The translations under genes and the position numbers were made by a program. The notes below the pieces were generated by a model. It ran no database searches, was not told the DNA's origin, and saw only the letters and a program-made list of their open reading frames with translations. Below, in pieces: positions 1 through 8,065 of a DNA stretch of 64,000 bases (the first letter of the stretch is position 1; every line of letters starts with the position of its first letter). The DNA comes from Mumia quercus (GTDB lineage: Bacteria; Actinomycetota; Actinomycetes; Propionibacteriales; Nocardioidaceae), in the NCBI RefSeq assembly GCF_025506335.1, contig NZ_JANZYO010000006.1, positions 102,349 to 166,348 of the forward strand, written 5' to 3'.

Positions 1-151
1 GACGGCCGGGACACCCGGCACTGCGCCACAGCCTAGGGCATGGGAGCGGCCAGACCGGGCACCGTCGCCGTGCGGGCGGGCGTGGCGTCGGGACGGCCCT
101 GAGGGTGAGATGCGTCACCTCGGAAGCCCTGGCGCCCCTACCCCGTCATAG

Positions 152-177
152 GGAACCACCAGCGCCGTCTCATCGTT
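152..177 (+). promoter_or_regulatory. ECF-type promoter of sigE
   Basis: GGAAC at 152-156 and CGTT at 174-177 are separated by 17 nt. This is the architecture used by SigE-like extracytoplasmic-function sigma factors in actinobacteria. It lies about 57 nt before the sigE start, so it suggests positive autoregulation. Bases 1-151 hold nothing I can call; a divergent gene may begin beyond the left edge. Confidence 0.6.
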
Positions 178-233
178 GTCTCAGATTGTTGGGAGACGAT
201 CAGAGTCCGACCAACACAGGAGGTCGTCACACC

Positions 234-839
234 ATGAGCACGACCACGCAGCTCGACGAGGTCCAGGCCCCCGCCGACGGCGGCGTCGGCACCTGGGAAG
301 AGATCGTGGAGCAGCACTCAGCGCGTGTCTTCCGGCTCGCCTACCGCCTCACGGGCAACCAGCACGACGCGGAGGACCTGACGCAGGAGGTCTTCATCCG
401 CGTCTTCCGTTCGCTCGACTCGTTCAAGCCCGGGTCGTTCGAGGGGTGGATCCACCGCATCACGACCAACCTCTTCCTCGACCGCGTCCGCCGGAAGTCG
501 AAGTTCCGCTTCGACCGGTTCAGCGAGGGTGCCGAGGAGCGCCTGACCGCCGCAGACCCGTCGCCGGAGCGTGCGTGGAACGACGCCATGCTCGACGCCG
601 ACGTCGAGGCCGCGCTGGCGGCGCTGCCCGACGAGTTCCGGGTCGCCGTGGTGCTCTGCGACATCGAGGGCCTGTCGTACGAGGAGATCGCCGACGTCCT
701 CGGCGTCAAGCTGGGGACCGTCCGCTCCCGCATCCACCGCGGCCGCAAGCAGCTGCGCGGTGCGCTCGAGCACCGTGCCCCCTCCGGCTCCCGTACGCGT
801 TTCGCCGGCCCCCTCGACCCCGTGGTGGCGCCGCGCTGA
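234..839 (+). CDS. sigE: RNA polymerase ECF sigma factor, SigE type
   Basis: This 201-residue sigma-70 family protein directs RNA polymerase to envelope-stress promoters. Region 2 is visible around residues 22-90, with the core-binding [11 protein letters not shown] stretch. Region 4 is a helix-turn-helix near residues 125-180 ([18 protein letters not shown]). I chose the ATG at 234 because AGGAGG sits at 218-223; an upstream in-frame extension has no ribosome site. Its stop overlaps the anti-sigma start (TGATG). The sigE, anti-sigma, tatB, mrp order matches the mycobacterial sigE locus, although htrA is missing between the anti-sigma gene and tatB. An ECF promoter upstream suggests autoregulation. 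Confidence 0.9.
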   Translation: MSTTTQLDEVQAPADGGVGTWEEIVEQHSARVFRLAYRLTGNQHDAEDLTQEVFIRVFRSLDSFKPGSFEGWIHRITTNLFLDRVRRKSKFRFDRFSEGAEERLTAADPSPERAWNDAMLDADVEAALAALPDEFRVAVVLCDIEGLSYEEIADVLGVKLGTVRSRIHRGRKQLRGALEHRAPSGSRTRFAGPLDPVVAPR

Positions 840-2179
840 TGGCACACCTGGGTGATCGCGTCGCGGCCTACGTCGACGGGCAGCTGCCCGCCGAGGAGGC
901 GCGTCGTGCCCAGGACCACCTGGCGGTGTGCGCGACCTGCCGCGAGGCGGTGCTCGCCCAGCGCCTGCTCAAGCGCCGGATGACCGGCCTCGGGGCCGCG
1001 GCGCCGACGCCGTCGACCAGCCTGCTGTCCGCCCTCTCCGACCCGGCGCGGCTGGCGGCCGCCGCTCCTCCCTCCCGCTTCCACCTCCTCCTCGACCACG
1101 CCGTCCTCCGGGCCTCGATCGCCGCCTCCGGGGCGTCCGCGGTCCTCGTCGGTCTCGCGTACGTCGTCGGCGCTCCCCATGCGCCCGTCGACACCGTCCG
1201 GCCGCCGCTCGACCAGTTCGTCGCCCAGTTCCGCGGCGAGGCCGACCCCGTCCAGCAGACCGTCCGCTCCGCGACGGACCCCGCCACGGAGGTGTCGCTG
1301 GCCGTCGCTCCCGGAAGGGCCATCGCCCCCGCTCGGACGGACTCCGCCGAGGCCGTGGCCCGCCTCGAGCGTGCCGTCGGCTCGGCCGTCAGCGTGCGCC
1401 TCCTCGCGCACCACTACGACCTCTCCCTCGTGCCCTCGCAGGTCCCTGGGCGCTCGGAGGTGGTCGTCGCCGCAGGCGGGCGTCGGGTGGCTTCGTACGT
1501 CCTCGACGACGTCGCCGGTCGCGTGCAGCGCGTCGTGCGGTACGCGCAGTCGGCGCACGACGAGATGCTCCGCGTCATCCGGCCGGTCTCGCGCGACGCA
1601 GCCGCGTCGGTCGTGCCGGCAGCCCTCGCCGCCGACGACCCGTCGGCGTCCGCAGACTCCTCGGCGTCGGGCCGTTCGGACTCCGCCGAGACCGACGTCG
1701 CCGGGACTTCGCTCGGTGCCTTCCTGGCCGACAGGATCGACGCCGCCACCATGCACGAGCTCGCCTCGGTGGGCTGGCCCTGCCACGACCAGCTCGGCGC
1801 GGGTCTCGAGCGGGTCTCGGCCCGATGGGTGGACCTCGCCGGCGACAAGGCGATCGCCCTCACCTACACCGACGGGGTCTCGACCCTCACCGTCTACGAG
1901 CAGAACGGCGCGCTCGACGACGAGGCGGTCACGGGCTTCGAGCGCACCGACGTGGGCGGCACCCCGGTGTGGGTCCGCTCGGGGAACCCGTCGGTCGCCA
2001 CCTGGGACTCCCACGGGATCGTCTTCACGGTCGTCACCGACGGGTCGACCGACCGACTCCGCGACGCCCTCGACGACCTTCCGCAGCAGCCCCGTCGGGA
2101 CGGCGTGCTCGACCGGGTCCGGACCGGGCTCGCGAGGCTGACGTCGTGGGTCACCCCGGGCCCGGACCCGAGCCGCTGA
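839..2179 (+). CDS. Membrane anti-sigma factor with zinc-binding ZAS domain and long extracytoplasmic region
   Basis: This 446-residue protein is translationally coupled to sigE. Its N-terminus carries the anti-sigma zinc motif His27-x3-Cys31-x2-Cys34, followed by a single membrane segment at about residues 92-111. The remaining ~330 residues would lie outside the membrane. Cytoplasmic SigE-binding proteins of this group such as mycobacterial RseA are much shorter (about 150 residues), so the C-terminal part is an added sensory or RseB/MucB-like region, which I infer only from topology. Its stop TGA abuts the stop of convergent tatB in the palindrome TGATCA (2177-2182). Confidence 0.8.
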   Translation: MAHLGDRVAAYVDGQLPAEEARRAQDHLAVCATCREAVLAQRLLKRRMTGLGAAAPTPSTSLLSALSDPARLAAAAPPSRFHLLLDHAVLRASIAASGASAVLVGLAYVVGAPHAPVDTVRPPLDQFVAQFRGEADPVQQTVRSATDPATEVSLAVAPGRAIAPARTDSAEAVARLERAVGSAVSVRLLAHHYDLSLVPSQVPGRSEVVVAAGGRRVASYVLDDVAGRVQRVVRYAQSAHDEMLRVIRPVSRDAAASVVPAALAADDPSASADSSASGRSDSAETDVAGTSLGAFLADRIDAATMHELASVGWPCHDQLGAGLERVSARWVDLAGDKAIALTYTDGVSTLTVYEQNGALDDEAVTGFERTDVGGTPVWVRSGNPSVATWDSHGIVFTVVTDGSTDRLRDALDDLPQQPRRDGVLDRVRTGLARLTSWVTPGPDPSR

Positions 2180-2509
2180 TCAGGTCGCGTCGACGTCGAA
2201 CGGCGGAGGCTCGCCGGGCTCGAGGCGCTTCTGAGCGGGCTTGGGCTCCGGAGCAGCGATCGGCTCGTCGTCGACGGCACCCTTGACCATCTCGCGCGGG
2301 TCGAGCCCCTTGAGCTCGTCGCGCAGCGTCGTGAAGTCGTCGCCCATCTCGCGCTGCAGATCGGCCTTTGCGTTGTCGGCCATCTGCCGGACGGTGCGGA
2401 CGAGGCGCCCGAGCTGCCGGGCGAACTCCGGGAGGCGCTCCGGGCCGAACACCACGATCGCGACGATGGCGATCACGAGGAGCTCCGCCACGCCGATGTC
2501 GCTGAACAT
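2180..2509 (-). CDS. tatB: Sec-independent protein translocase subunit TatB
   Basis: This 109-residue protein has the TatA/B architecture. It starts with one N-terminal membrane helix (ELLVIAIVAIVVFGPERLPE) with the hinge FGPERLPE. An amphipathic helix and a charged, proline-rich tail follow. TatB recognises twin-arginine signal peptides with TatC in the cytoplasmic membrane. The position next to sigE and mrp and the longer tail favour TatB over TatA. Transcription appears leaderless, with TAGGCT 6 nt before the ATG. Confidence 0.88.
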   Translation of the reverse strand: MFSDIGVAELLVIAIVAIVVFGPERLPEFARQLGRLVRTVRQMADNAKADLQREMGDDFTTLRDELKGLDPREMVKGAVDDEPIAAPEPKPAQKRLEPGEPPPFDVDAT

Positions 2510-2515
2510 GCGCGC

Positions 2516-2521
2516 AGCCTA
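2516..2521 (-). promoter_or_regulatory. tatB: -10 hexamer of leaderless tatB transcript
   Basis: TAGGCT on the minus strand is followed by 6 nt and then the ATG at 2509. No Shine-Dalgarno sequence is present. Confidence 0.6.
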
Positions 2522-2541
2522 GCCGTCGAGAGGGGAGCGGG

Positions 2542-3687
2542 TCAGCGACCGGTCGGGGAGAGCCCGAGCTGCATGCCCGCCAGGCCGCGGCTGCGGCCCG
2601 ACAGCGTCGAGGCGATCTGCGTCAGCGCCCTGCCGGCCGGGCTCTGCGGCGCCTCGTCGACGATCGGCACACCCGTGTCGCCTCCGACCCGCATCTGCTC
2701 GTCGAGCGGGACCTGCCCGAGGAGCGGCACGTCGTACCCGAGCCGCTGGCTCAGCGTCGTCGCGACGGTCTGCCCGCCGCCCGACCCGAAGACCTCCATG
2801 CGCTCGCCGTTCGGGAGCTCCAGCCAGGACATGTTCTCGACGACGCCGACGACGCGCTGGTGCATCATCGAGGCCATCGTGCCGGCGCGCTCGGCGACCT
2901 GGGCGGCCGCGTCCTGCGGCGTCGTCACCACGACCACCTCTGCGTTGGGGAGGTGCTGGCCGAGGCTGATCGCCATGTCGCCGGTGCCCGGCGGGAGATC
3001 GAGCAGCAGCGCGTCGAGGTCGCCCCAGTAGACGTCGGAGAGCATCTGGACGAGAGCGCGGTCCAGCATCGGTCCGCGCCAGGCCACGACCTGGTCCTTG
3101 CGCGGCTTGAGCATGCCGATGCTCATCACCTGCATGCCACGGACGGGGACCGGCATGATCATGTCCTCGACCTGCGTCGGGCGGGCGTCGCCCACTCCGA
3201 GCATGTCCGGGATCGAGTGACCGTAGATGTCGGCGTCCACGATGCCGACCTTGAGGCCCTGGGCGGTCATCGCGGCCGCGAGGTTGACGGTCACCGAGGA
3301 CTTGCCGACGCCGCCCTTGCCCGAGGCGATCGCGTACACCTTGGTGAGCGTGCCCGGCTTGGCGAACGGGATCTCACGCTGGGTCTGCCCGCCGCGCAGC
3401 ACCTCCTGGAGGTTCTTGCGCTGGTCGTCGTTCATCACGCCCATGTCGACGACGACGTCGGTCACGCCGGCGACCTTCATCACGGCGTTGGTGACGTCGC
3501 GCGTGAGCGTGTCCTTGAGCGGACAGCCCGCGACGGTGAGCAGCAGGTGCACGGTGACCTTGCCGCCGTCGATGTCGACCCCGTCGACCATGCCGATCTC
3601 GGTGATCGGCCGGCGGATCTCAGGATCGTTGACGGTGGACAGTGCCTGCGTGACGCTGTCCGGGAGCACCTCGGTGTCTACGGCCAT
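2542..3687 (-). CDS. mrp: Mrp/ApbC-type Fe-S cluster carrier ATPase
   Basis: This 381-residue protein has an N-terminal DUF59/MIP18-like domain (residues 1-90) followed by a deviant Walker P-loop (GKGGVGKSSV, about residue 125) and the ParA/MinD-like fold of Nbp35/ApbC proteins. The family binds and transfers [4Fe-4S] clusters in the cytoplasm. Residues AWRGPM and DLPPGTGD are typical Mrp signatures; the C-terminal CXXC found in many Mrp proteins is not visible. The ATG at 3687 is supported by TAGCAT 7 nt upstream (leaderless). A longer in-frame extension to 3801 is low-complexity and rejected. Confidence 0.87.
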   Translation of the reverse strand: MAVDTEVLPDSVTQALSTVNDPEIRRPITEIGMVDGVDIDGGKVTVHLLLTVAGCPLKDTLTRDVTNAVMKVAGVTDVVVDMGVMNDDQRKNLQEVLRGGQTQREIPFAKPGTLTKVYAIASGKGGVGKSSVTVNLAAAMTAQGLKVGIVDADIYGHSIPDMLGVGDARPTQVEDMIMPVPVRGMQVMSIGMLKPRKDQVVAWRGPMLDRALVQMLSDVYWGDLDALLLDLPPGTGDMAISLGQHLPNAEVVVVTTPQDAAAQVAERAGTMASMMHQRVVGVVENMSWLELPNGERMEVFGSGGGQTVATTLSQRLGYDVPLLGQVPLDEQMRVGGDTGVPIVDEAPQSPAGRALTQIASTLSGRSRGLAGMQLGLSPTGR

Positions 3688-3694
3688 GACATCG

Positions 3695-3700
3695 ATGCTA
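3695..3700 (-). promoter_or_regulatory. mrp: -10 hexamer of leaderless mrp transcript
   Basis: TAGCAT on the minus strand is followed by 7 nt and the ATG at 3687. Confidence 0.55.
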
Positions 3701-3715
3701 CGTGCGTGGGGGAAG

Positions 3716-4261
3716 TCACCTCGGTGTCGGGTCGGCCTGGCCCTCGGTGGGCTCTGTGCCGGTCGCCGTGACGCGCTCCTCGATGTCGCTGACGACCCCA
3801 CGGAGCTCGGAGCGCAGGAAGTCCCGCGTCGCGACCTCGCCGAGCGCCAGGCGCAGGCTCGCGACCTCGCGGGCGAGGAACTGCATGTCTGCGTGGGCGC
3901 GCGCGTTCTGCTCGCGGTCCTGCTCCTGGGTGACCCTGTCGCGGGCCTCCTGGCGGTTCTGCGCGAGGAGGATGAGCGGCGCCGCGTACGAGGCCTGGAG
4001 CGACAGCATCAGCGTCAGGAAGATGAAGGGGAACTCGTCGAAGCGCAGCGAGACCGGCGCGAGGGTGTTCCACAAGATCCACGCCGCGACGAAGACGGTC
4101 ATCCACGCGATGAAGGTCGCCGTGCCCATGAAGCGGGCGAAGCCCTCGGCGAACTTGCCGAACGACTCGGGGTCCATCCGTCGGCGGCCCTCGCGGCGCC
4201 AGGTCCGCCCGGTGTCGCGCGGCTGGTCGAGCCGGACGCGCCGGTCGTCGCGTTCGCTCAT
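3716..4261 (-). CDS. DUF1003 membrane protein
   Basis: This 181-residue protein has two membrane segments in the middle (TATFIAWMTVFVAAWILWN and the FPFIFLTLMLSLQASYAAP region), typical of DUF1003. A charged helical C-terminal region follows (NRQEARDRVTQEQDREQNAR), which may form a coiled coil. The family function is unknown. The ATG at 4261 overlaps the upstream MgtE_N-CBS stop by ATGA, so the two are co-translated. The same DUF1003 and MgtE_N-CBS pair occurs near sigE and mrp in mycobacteria. Confidence 0.85.
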   Translation of the reverse strand: MSERDDRRVRLDQPRDTGRTWRREGRRRMDPESFGKFAEGFARFMGTATFIAWMTVFVAAWILWNTLAPVSLRFDEFPFIFLTLMLSLQASYAAPLILLAQNRQEARDRVTQEQDREQNARAHADMQFLAREVASLRLALGEVATRDFLRSELRGVVSDIEERVTATGTEPTEGQADPTPR

Positions 4262-5508
4262 CGTGCCACCTCGGGCTCGTAGTCGCGCCAGCCCTCGGGC
4301 AGCAGCTCGTCCAGCACGTCGTCGACGGTGATCGCGCCGACCAGGTGCTGGGACTCGTCGACGACGGGGCACGCGACGAGGTTGTACGTGGCGAGGAGGC
4401 GCGCGACCTCGTGAAGGGACGTGTCCGGACGGGGCCAGTCGATGTCGTTGACGGCGATCGACCCCACCAGCGAAGACGGCGGCTCGCGCAGCAGGTGCTG
4501 GAAGTGGACCACGCCGAGGAACCTGCCGGTCGGCGTCTCGAGCGGCGGGCGCGCGACGTAGACGAGAGCGGCCAGGGAAGGAGACAGCTCCGGCTCACGG
4601 ATGCGGGCCAGGCACTCGGCGAGGGTCGCGTCGGGGGGAAGGATGACGGCGTCGGAGGTCATCAGACCGCCCGCCGTGCCCTCCTCGTACACCATCAGTC
4701 GCCGGACGTCGTCGGCCTCCTGCGGCTCCATGAGCGCCAGCAGCTCCTCGGCGGTCGCGAGGGGGAGCTCGGCGATCACGTCGGCGGCGTCGTCGGGCGA
4801 CATCTCCTCAAGGACGTCGGCGGCACGCTCGGGGTCGAGGCGCCCGAGGATCTCGACCTGGGCGACCTCGGGCATCTCCTCAAGGACGTCGGCGAGCCGC
4901 TCGTCGTCCAGCTCGGCGGCGATCTGCGTGCGACGCAGGACCGGCAGCTCGCGCAGCGCGTTGGCGAGGTCGGCCGGCCGCATCGTGTCCATCGTGGCGA
5001 GCAGGTGGGTCGCACCCTGGGAGGGCTGCTCGGCGGCGAGGTCGGCGACGTCGTTCCACGCCACCACGACGCCGTGGCCGCGACGACCGAACCTCTTGGA
5101 GCGCTCGCGGACGGCGACGTCGGTGAGGTACCAGTCGCGGCTGCGGTCCTGCTCCATCGCCACGTCGTAGACGACGCCGCCCTCGAGGTCCTGCGACGGC
5201 ACCCGCACGGTGCGGTCGAAGAGCTCGCCGAAGACGAGCGTCTCGGTCTGGCGCTGCTCGAACCGCCGCAGGTTCAACAGGCCCGTGGTGATGATCTGGC
5301 CGCCCTCGAGGGACGTCACGCGGGTCATCGGCAGGAACACGCGTCGTCGGCCGAGCACCTCGATCACCAGACCCAGCACCCGGGGGAGGCGGCCGGCGCT
5401 GCGCTGCGTGACGACGACGTCGCGCATCTTGCCGACCTGGTCGCCGGCGGGGTCGAAGACGGCGTGCCCCGCCAGCCTGGCGAGGAAGATGCGGCTCGTC
5501 GAGGTCAC
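4258..5508 (-). CDS. MgtE N-terminal domain and CBS-pair protein without transporter domain
   Basis: This 416-residue protein begins with a PRC-barrel-like region (residues 1-100). An MgtE_N superhelical domain follows, with tandem LPEVLRRT/EMPEV/EMSPDDAADV-type repeats around residues 165-270. Two CBS motifs lie at about residues 275-405. In MgtE these cytoplasmic domains sense Mg2+ and gate a membrane channel, but no membrane segments follow here. It is therefore a soluble Mg2+ or nucleotide sensor, perhaps acting with the coupled DUF1003 membrane protein (inference). The start is GTG with TAGGCT 6 nt upstream. Confidence 0.82.
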   Translation of the reverse strand: MTSTSRIFLARLAGHAVFDPAGDQVGKMRDVVVTQRSAGRLPRVLGLVIEVLGRRRVFLPMTRVTSLEGGQIITTGLLNLRRFEQRQTETLVFGELFDRTVRVPSQDLEGGVVYDVAMEQDRSRDWYLTDVAVRERSKRFGRRGHGVVVAWNDVADLAAEQPSQGATHLLATMDTMRPADLANALRELPVLRRTQIAAELDDERLADVLEEMPEVAQVEILGRLDPERAADVLEEMSPDDAADVIAELPLATAEELLALMEPQEADDVRRLMVYEEGTAGGLMTSDAVILPPDATLAECLARIREPELSPSLAALVYVARPPLETPTGRFLGVVHFQHLLREPPSSLVGSIAVNDIDWPRPDTSLHEVARLLATYNLVACPVVDESQHLVGAITVDDVLDELLPEGWRDYEPEVAR

Positions 5509-5514
5509 GGGGTC

Positions 5515-5520
5515 AGCCTA
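5515..5520 (-). promoter_or_regulatory. -10 hexamer of leaderless MgtE_N-CBS transcript
   Basis: TAGGCT on the minus strand is followed by 6 nt and the GTG at 5508. Confidence 0.55.
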
Positions 5521-5551
5521 GCCCTGTGCGAGCGCGAAGCCGGGGACGTGC

Positions 5552-5586
5552 GACGCCCCGTCACCGCGGTGCGGTAACGGGGCGTC
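5552..5586 (-). terminator. Hairpin downstream of the secreted-protein gene
   Basis: Ten-base arms GACGCCCCGT and ACGGGGCGTC enclose a second 5-bp stem (ACCGC/GCGGT). It lies 24 bp beyond the stop at 5610 and separates it from the next minus-strand unit. Confidence 0.7.
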
Positions 5587-5609
5587 GGACGGTGCGTGGG
5601 TGAGCGTGA

Positions 5610-6359
5610 TCAGCTCTTGCCGCGGGTGGTGAACTTCCCGGCGACCGTCGTGCTCGTGCCCTTGACGACGAAGCGGTACTTGTAGCGCTTCGACGAGCGG
5701 AACGAGTAGGACACCTTGCCCTTGCGGTTCAGCTTGAGGGTCTTGACCTTCTTCCACTTGCCGCCGGCCTTGCGCTGCAGGACGACCTTGGTCTTGTAGG
5801 GGCCCCACTTGCCGTTGGTCTTGAAGCGCTTGAGGTTGATCTTGGCGACCTTGCGGGTCGAGTTGGACCAGTAGCGGATGCTGCCCGAGGCCCTCAGGTC
5901 GGACTTGATCGTGAAGTTGCCGCCGCCGACGGTGGTGTCGGTGAACCAGCGGTCGGTGCTGCCGTCGTACCACTTGATCCGGACGTTGGCGACGCGGAAG
6001 GTGCCCCGGCCCCACTGGTTGTAGAAGGTGAAGCCACCGCTGGTCGACTGGTAGCCGCTGCTGACGTAGCCGATCTGCTGGTTGGCGAGCAGGCGCGTCC
6101 CGCCACGGTAGACGTCGGCGTAGACGGTGACCCTGCCGTACTCCCCGAGGTCACCCACCTGGCGCATGTAGGTGCCGACCTGCATGTACTTGGTGCCGTA
6201 GTTCATGGCCACGCCGCTGGAGGAGCCGACACGCAGCGACGTGACGTCGATCGGGGACGAGGCGGCAGCCGCGGGTGCAGCCGAGACGACTGCGAGCCCC
6301 GAGAACGCGAGCGCGCCACCGGCCACGGCGGCCGAGGCGCGCTTGATGAGGGTCTTCAC
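5610..6359 (-). CDS. Secreted protein of unknown function
   Basis: This 249-residue exported protein has a Sec signal (KTLIKRASAAVAGGALAFSG, cleavage near APAAAA). An aromatic, glycine-rich beta-rich domain follows (residues 35-165). The C-terminal ~80 residues are rich in Lys, Trp and Tyr (LKRFKTNGKWGPYKTK, GGKWKKVKTLKLNRKGK), a module I associate with secreted proteins of Nocardioides and Aeromicrobium. I do not recognise an enzymatic motif. The GTG start is preferred because a purine-rich site (AGGAAGG) lies about 10 nt upstream and the signal peptide begins there. Confidence 0.75.
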   Translation of the reverse strand: MKTLIKRASAAVAGGALAFSGLAVVSAAPAAAASSPIDVTSLRVGSSSGVAMNYGTKYMQVGTYMRQVGDLGEYGRVTVYADVYRGGTRLLANQQIGYVSSGYQSTSGGFTFYNQWGRGTFRVANVRIKWYDGSTDRWFTDTTVGGGNFTIKSDLRASGSIRYWSNSTRKVAKINLKRFKTNGKWGPYKTKVVLQRKAGGKWKKVKTLKLNRKGKVSYSFRSSKRYKYRFVVKGTSTTVAGKFTTRGKS

Positions 6360-6483
6360 GAGGAGGTGCCTTCCTGAGCAGGACGAACGATGCGACAGCA
6401 ACGTATCCGATGAAAGGTCCAGGTCCTCCGCGCCCTTGTTGTGGTAATGCCTTCAACTATCTCGGGCGTCGCCGGACACGTGC

Positions 6484-7038
6484 TCAGGCCTCGCGGCGTG
6501 GCGACAGACGGGGTGCGCGCCGCTGCCGGTGGAGGGAGAACGGCCGGCCCTCGACCGTACGGGCGGGCGACTCCAGAGGCTGCTCGCGCTGGTCGTCGTC
6601 GCCGAGGTGACCGGGCGACGCGAGCAGGTCGGTGGGGCGGAGGTGGACGACGACGCACTCGCGGGCCCACCGCGCCACCGCTTCGTCGGGCTCGAAGAGG
6701 TTGAGGCGCTCGGCGGCCAGCAGCGCGGTGACGTCGCCCCAGTCGGGATGGGTCGGCTCGATGACCTCGACCGTCGCGCGGACCTGCGCGACCTGCGCGC
6801 GGGTCGACTTCGCCCGCAGGTCGAGGAGGACCTCCCGCTGGTCCCTGATCCCGGGGAGCGGCTGCTCGTCGCCGCCGGCCACCACGCAGACGGCGTCGTC
6901 GAGCCAGACGTGCCAGACCGGGTGCCAGGCGCCGTCGTAGACGACCCACATCAGGCCCGACTTCTTGGCGACCTCCGCGACGAAGGCCCTGCGGAACAGG
7001 GCTTCGAACTCTGCGTCGACCGGCTCGGCGGGGTCCAT
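6484..7038 (-). CDS. Hypothetical protein, 184 residues
   Basis: I cannot name this protein. The region around residues 20-130 (GLMWVVYDGAWHPVWHVWL, then VCVVAGGDEQPLPG) alternates aromatic and hydrophobic strands. It could be a split-barrel, pyridoxamine-oxidase-like fold, but no flavin motif is clear. The C-terminus is basic and disordered. The ATG at 7038 is supported by TATGCT 7 nt upstream. It is divergent from the broken EamA gene with only 31 bp between starts. Confidence 0.6.
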   Translation of the reverse strand: MDPAEPVDAEFEALFRRAFVAEVAKKSGLMWVVYDGAWHPVWHVWLDDAVCVVAGGDEQPLPGIRDQREVLLDLRAKSTRAQVAQVRATVEVIEPTHPDWGDVTALLAAERLNLFEPDEAVARWARECVVVHLRPTDLLASPGHLGDDDQREQPLESPARTVEGRPFSLHRQRRAPRLSPRREA

Positions 7039-7045
7039 AGCCGCC

Positions 7046-7051
7046 AGCATA
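7046..7051 (-). promoter_or_regulatory. -10 hexamer of leaderless transcript (minus)
   Basis: TATGCT on the minus strand is followed by 7 nt and the ATG at 7038. It is back to back with the promoter of the divergent EamA gene. Confidence 0.5.
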
Positions 7052-7057
7052 GGGGCG

Positions 7058-7063
7058 CATACT
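7058..7063 (+). promoter_or_regulatory. -10 hexamer of the EamA gene
   Basis: CATACT is followed by 6 nt and the GTG at 7070. Confidence 0.45.
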
Positions 7064-7069
7064 GCCGAC

Positions 7070-7950
7070 GTGAACGTGCTCCTCGCCGCCGTGGCCGTGC
7101 TCGGTGTCTCGCTGTCCGGCCCGCTGATGGCAGGAACCCAGGCGCCGGCGCTCGCGATCGCGTTCTGGCGCAACGCCCTCGCGGAGGTGGTGCTGCTGCC
7201 GGTGGCCGCGACCCGGCACCGGCGCGAGCTGCGGACGCTGACCCGCGCCGACGTCCATACCTGCCTGGTCGCGGGAGCCGCGCTCGCCGTCCACTTCGCC
7301 ACCTGGGTCAGCGCGCTGAAGCTCACCTCGGTGGCGGCGGCGACCGCGCTGGTGTCGATGCAGGTGGGGTGTGGGTCGCGCTGATCGGACGGTTGCGCGG
7401 AGCGCGCATCCCGCTCGGTGTCGGCCTCGGACTGCTGCTGGCCTTCTGCGGCGTGCTCGTGATCACGGGGATCGACCTCACGCTCTCGCGCGAGGCGCTG
7501 GTGGGCGACCTCCTCGCGGTCGTGGGCGGGCTCAGCGCGGCGGTCTACACCGTGGCCGGGGCGCGGGCTCGGGAGACGCTGACGACCACCTCGTACACCG
7601 TGCTCTGCTACGGCGTCTGCGCCCTCCTCCTGCTCGTCGCCTGCGTCGCCGGGGGAGTGCCGCTGCTCGGCTTCGGCGCCACGGCGTGGGCGGGGATCGT
7701 CGCGGTCACCGTGACCGCGCAGCTGCTCGGCCACTCGGTGATCAACCACCTGCTCGCGGTGATGAGCCCGATGCTGGTCTCGCTGCTGCTCCTGCTCGAG
7801 GTGCCGGGCGCCGCGGTGCTCGCGGCGGCGCTCCTCGGGCAGGCGCCGGGGGTCGGGGTGTACGCAGGGCTGGCGCTGATCCTCGCCGGACTGGCCGTCG
7901 TGGTCCTCCGTCGGCCACCGCGTCGTACGGAGGTCGTCGACTCCGACTGA
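7070..7950 (+). pseudogene. EamA/DMT-family transporter broken by a frameshift
   Basis: The first 105 codons from GTG 7070 encode the first EamA half and stop at 7384. Homologous coding continues in another frame, beginning VWVALIGRLRGAR at 7369 and running to 7950 with four or five further membrane helices. Five bases (7364-7368) lie between the conserved Gln codon and the Val-Trp codons where three are expected, so there is a net shift of +2 (or -1). Repaired, the protein would be about 293 residues with 10 membrane helices, the normal family size. The domain stays hydrophobic in both halves, so the lesion is recent or is a sequencing error. Confidence 0.8.
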
Positions 7951-7991
7951 CCGGGGCGGGGGAGCCGTGAGAAGCAGGTCACACTGCTCCT

Positions 7992-8013
7992 CTTGTTACT
8001 AGGCGTTAACAAG
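7992..8013. promoter_or_regulatory. Inverted-repeat operator upstream of the CoA-ester lyase
   Basis: Arms CTTGTTA (7992-7998) and TAACAAG (8007-8013) form a perfect 7-bp inverted repeat with an 8-nt spacer. It lies just upstream of a plausible -10 (TACAGT, 8023-8028) and 53 bp before the start. The geometry fits a TetR- or GntR-type repressor; the regulator is not in this neighbourhood. Confidence 0.5.
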
Positions 8014-8065
8014 CTCCGTAGGTACAGTCAGCCCTGATCCCGTCCCCGCTGTATCGAGGTGACCC

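Noticed and set aside
176-838. Upstream in-frame extension of the anti-sigma factor through sigE
   Set aside because: It is the out-of-frame reading of sigE, Arg/Pro-rich; the ZAS domain starts at 839 with a coupled start codon.
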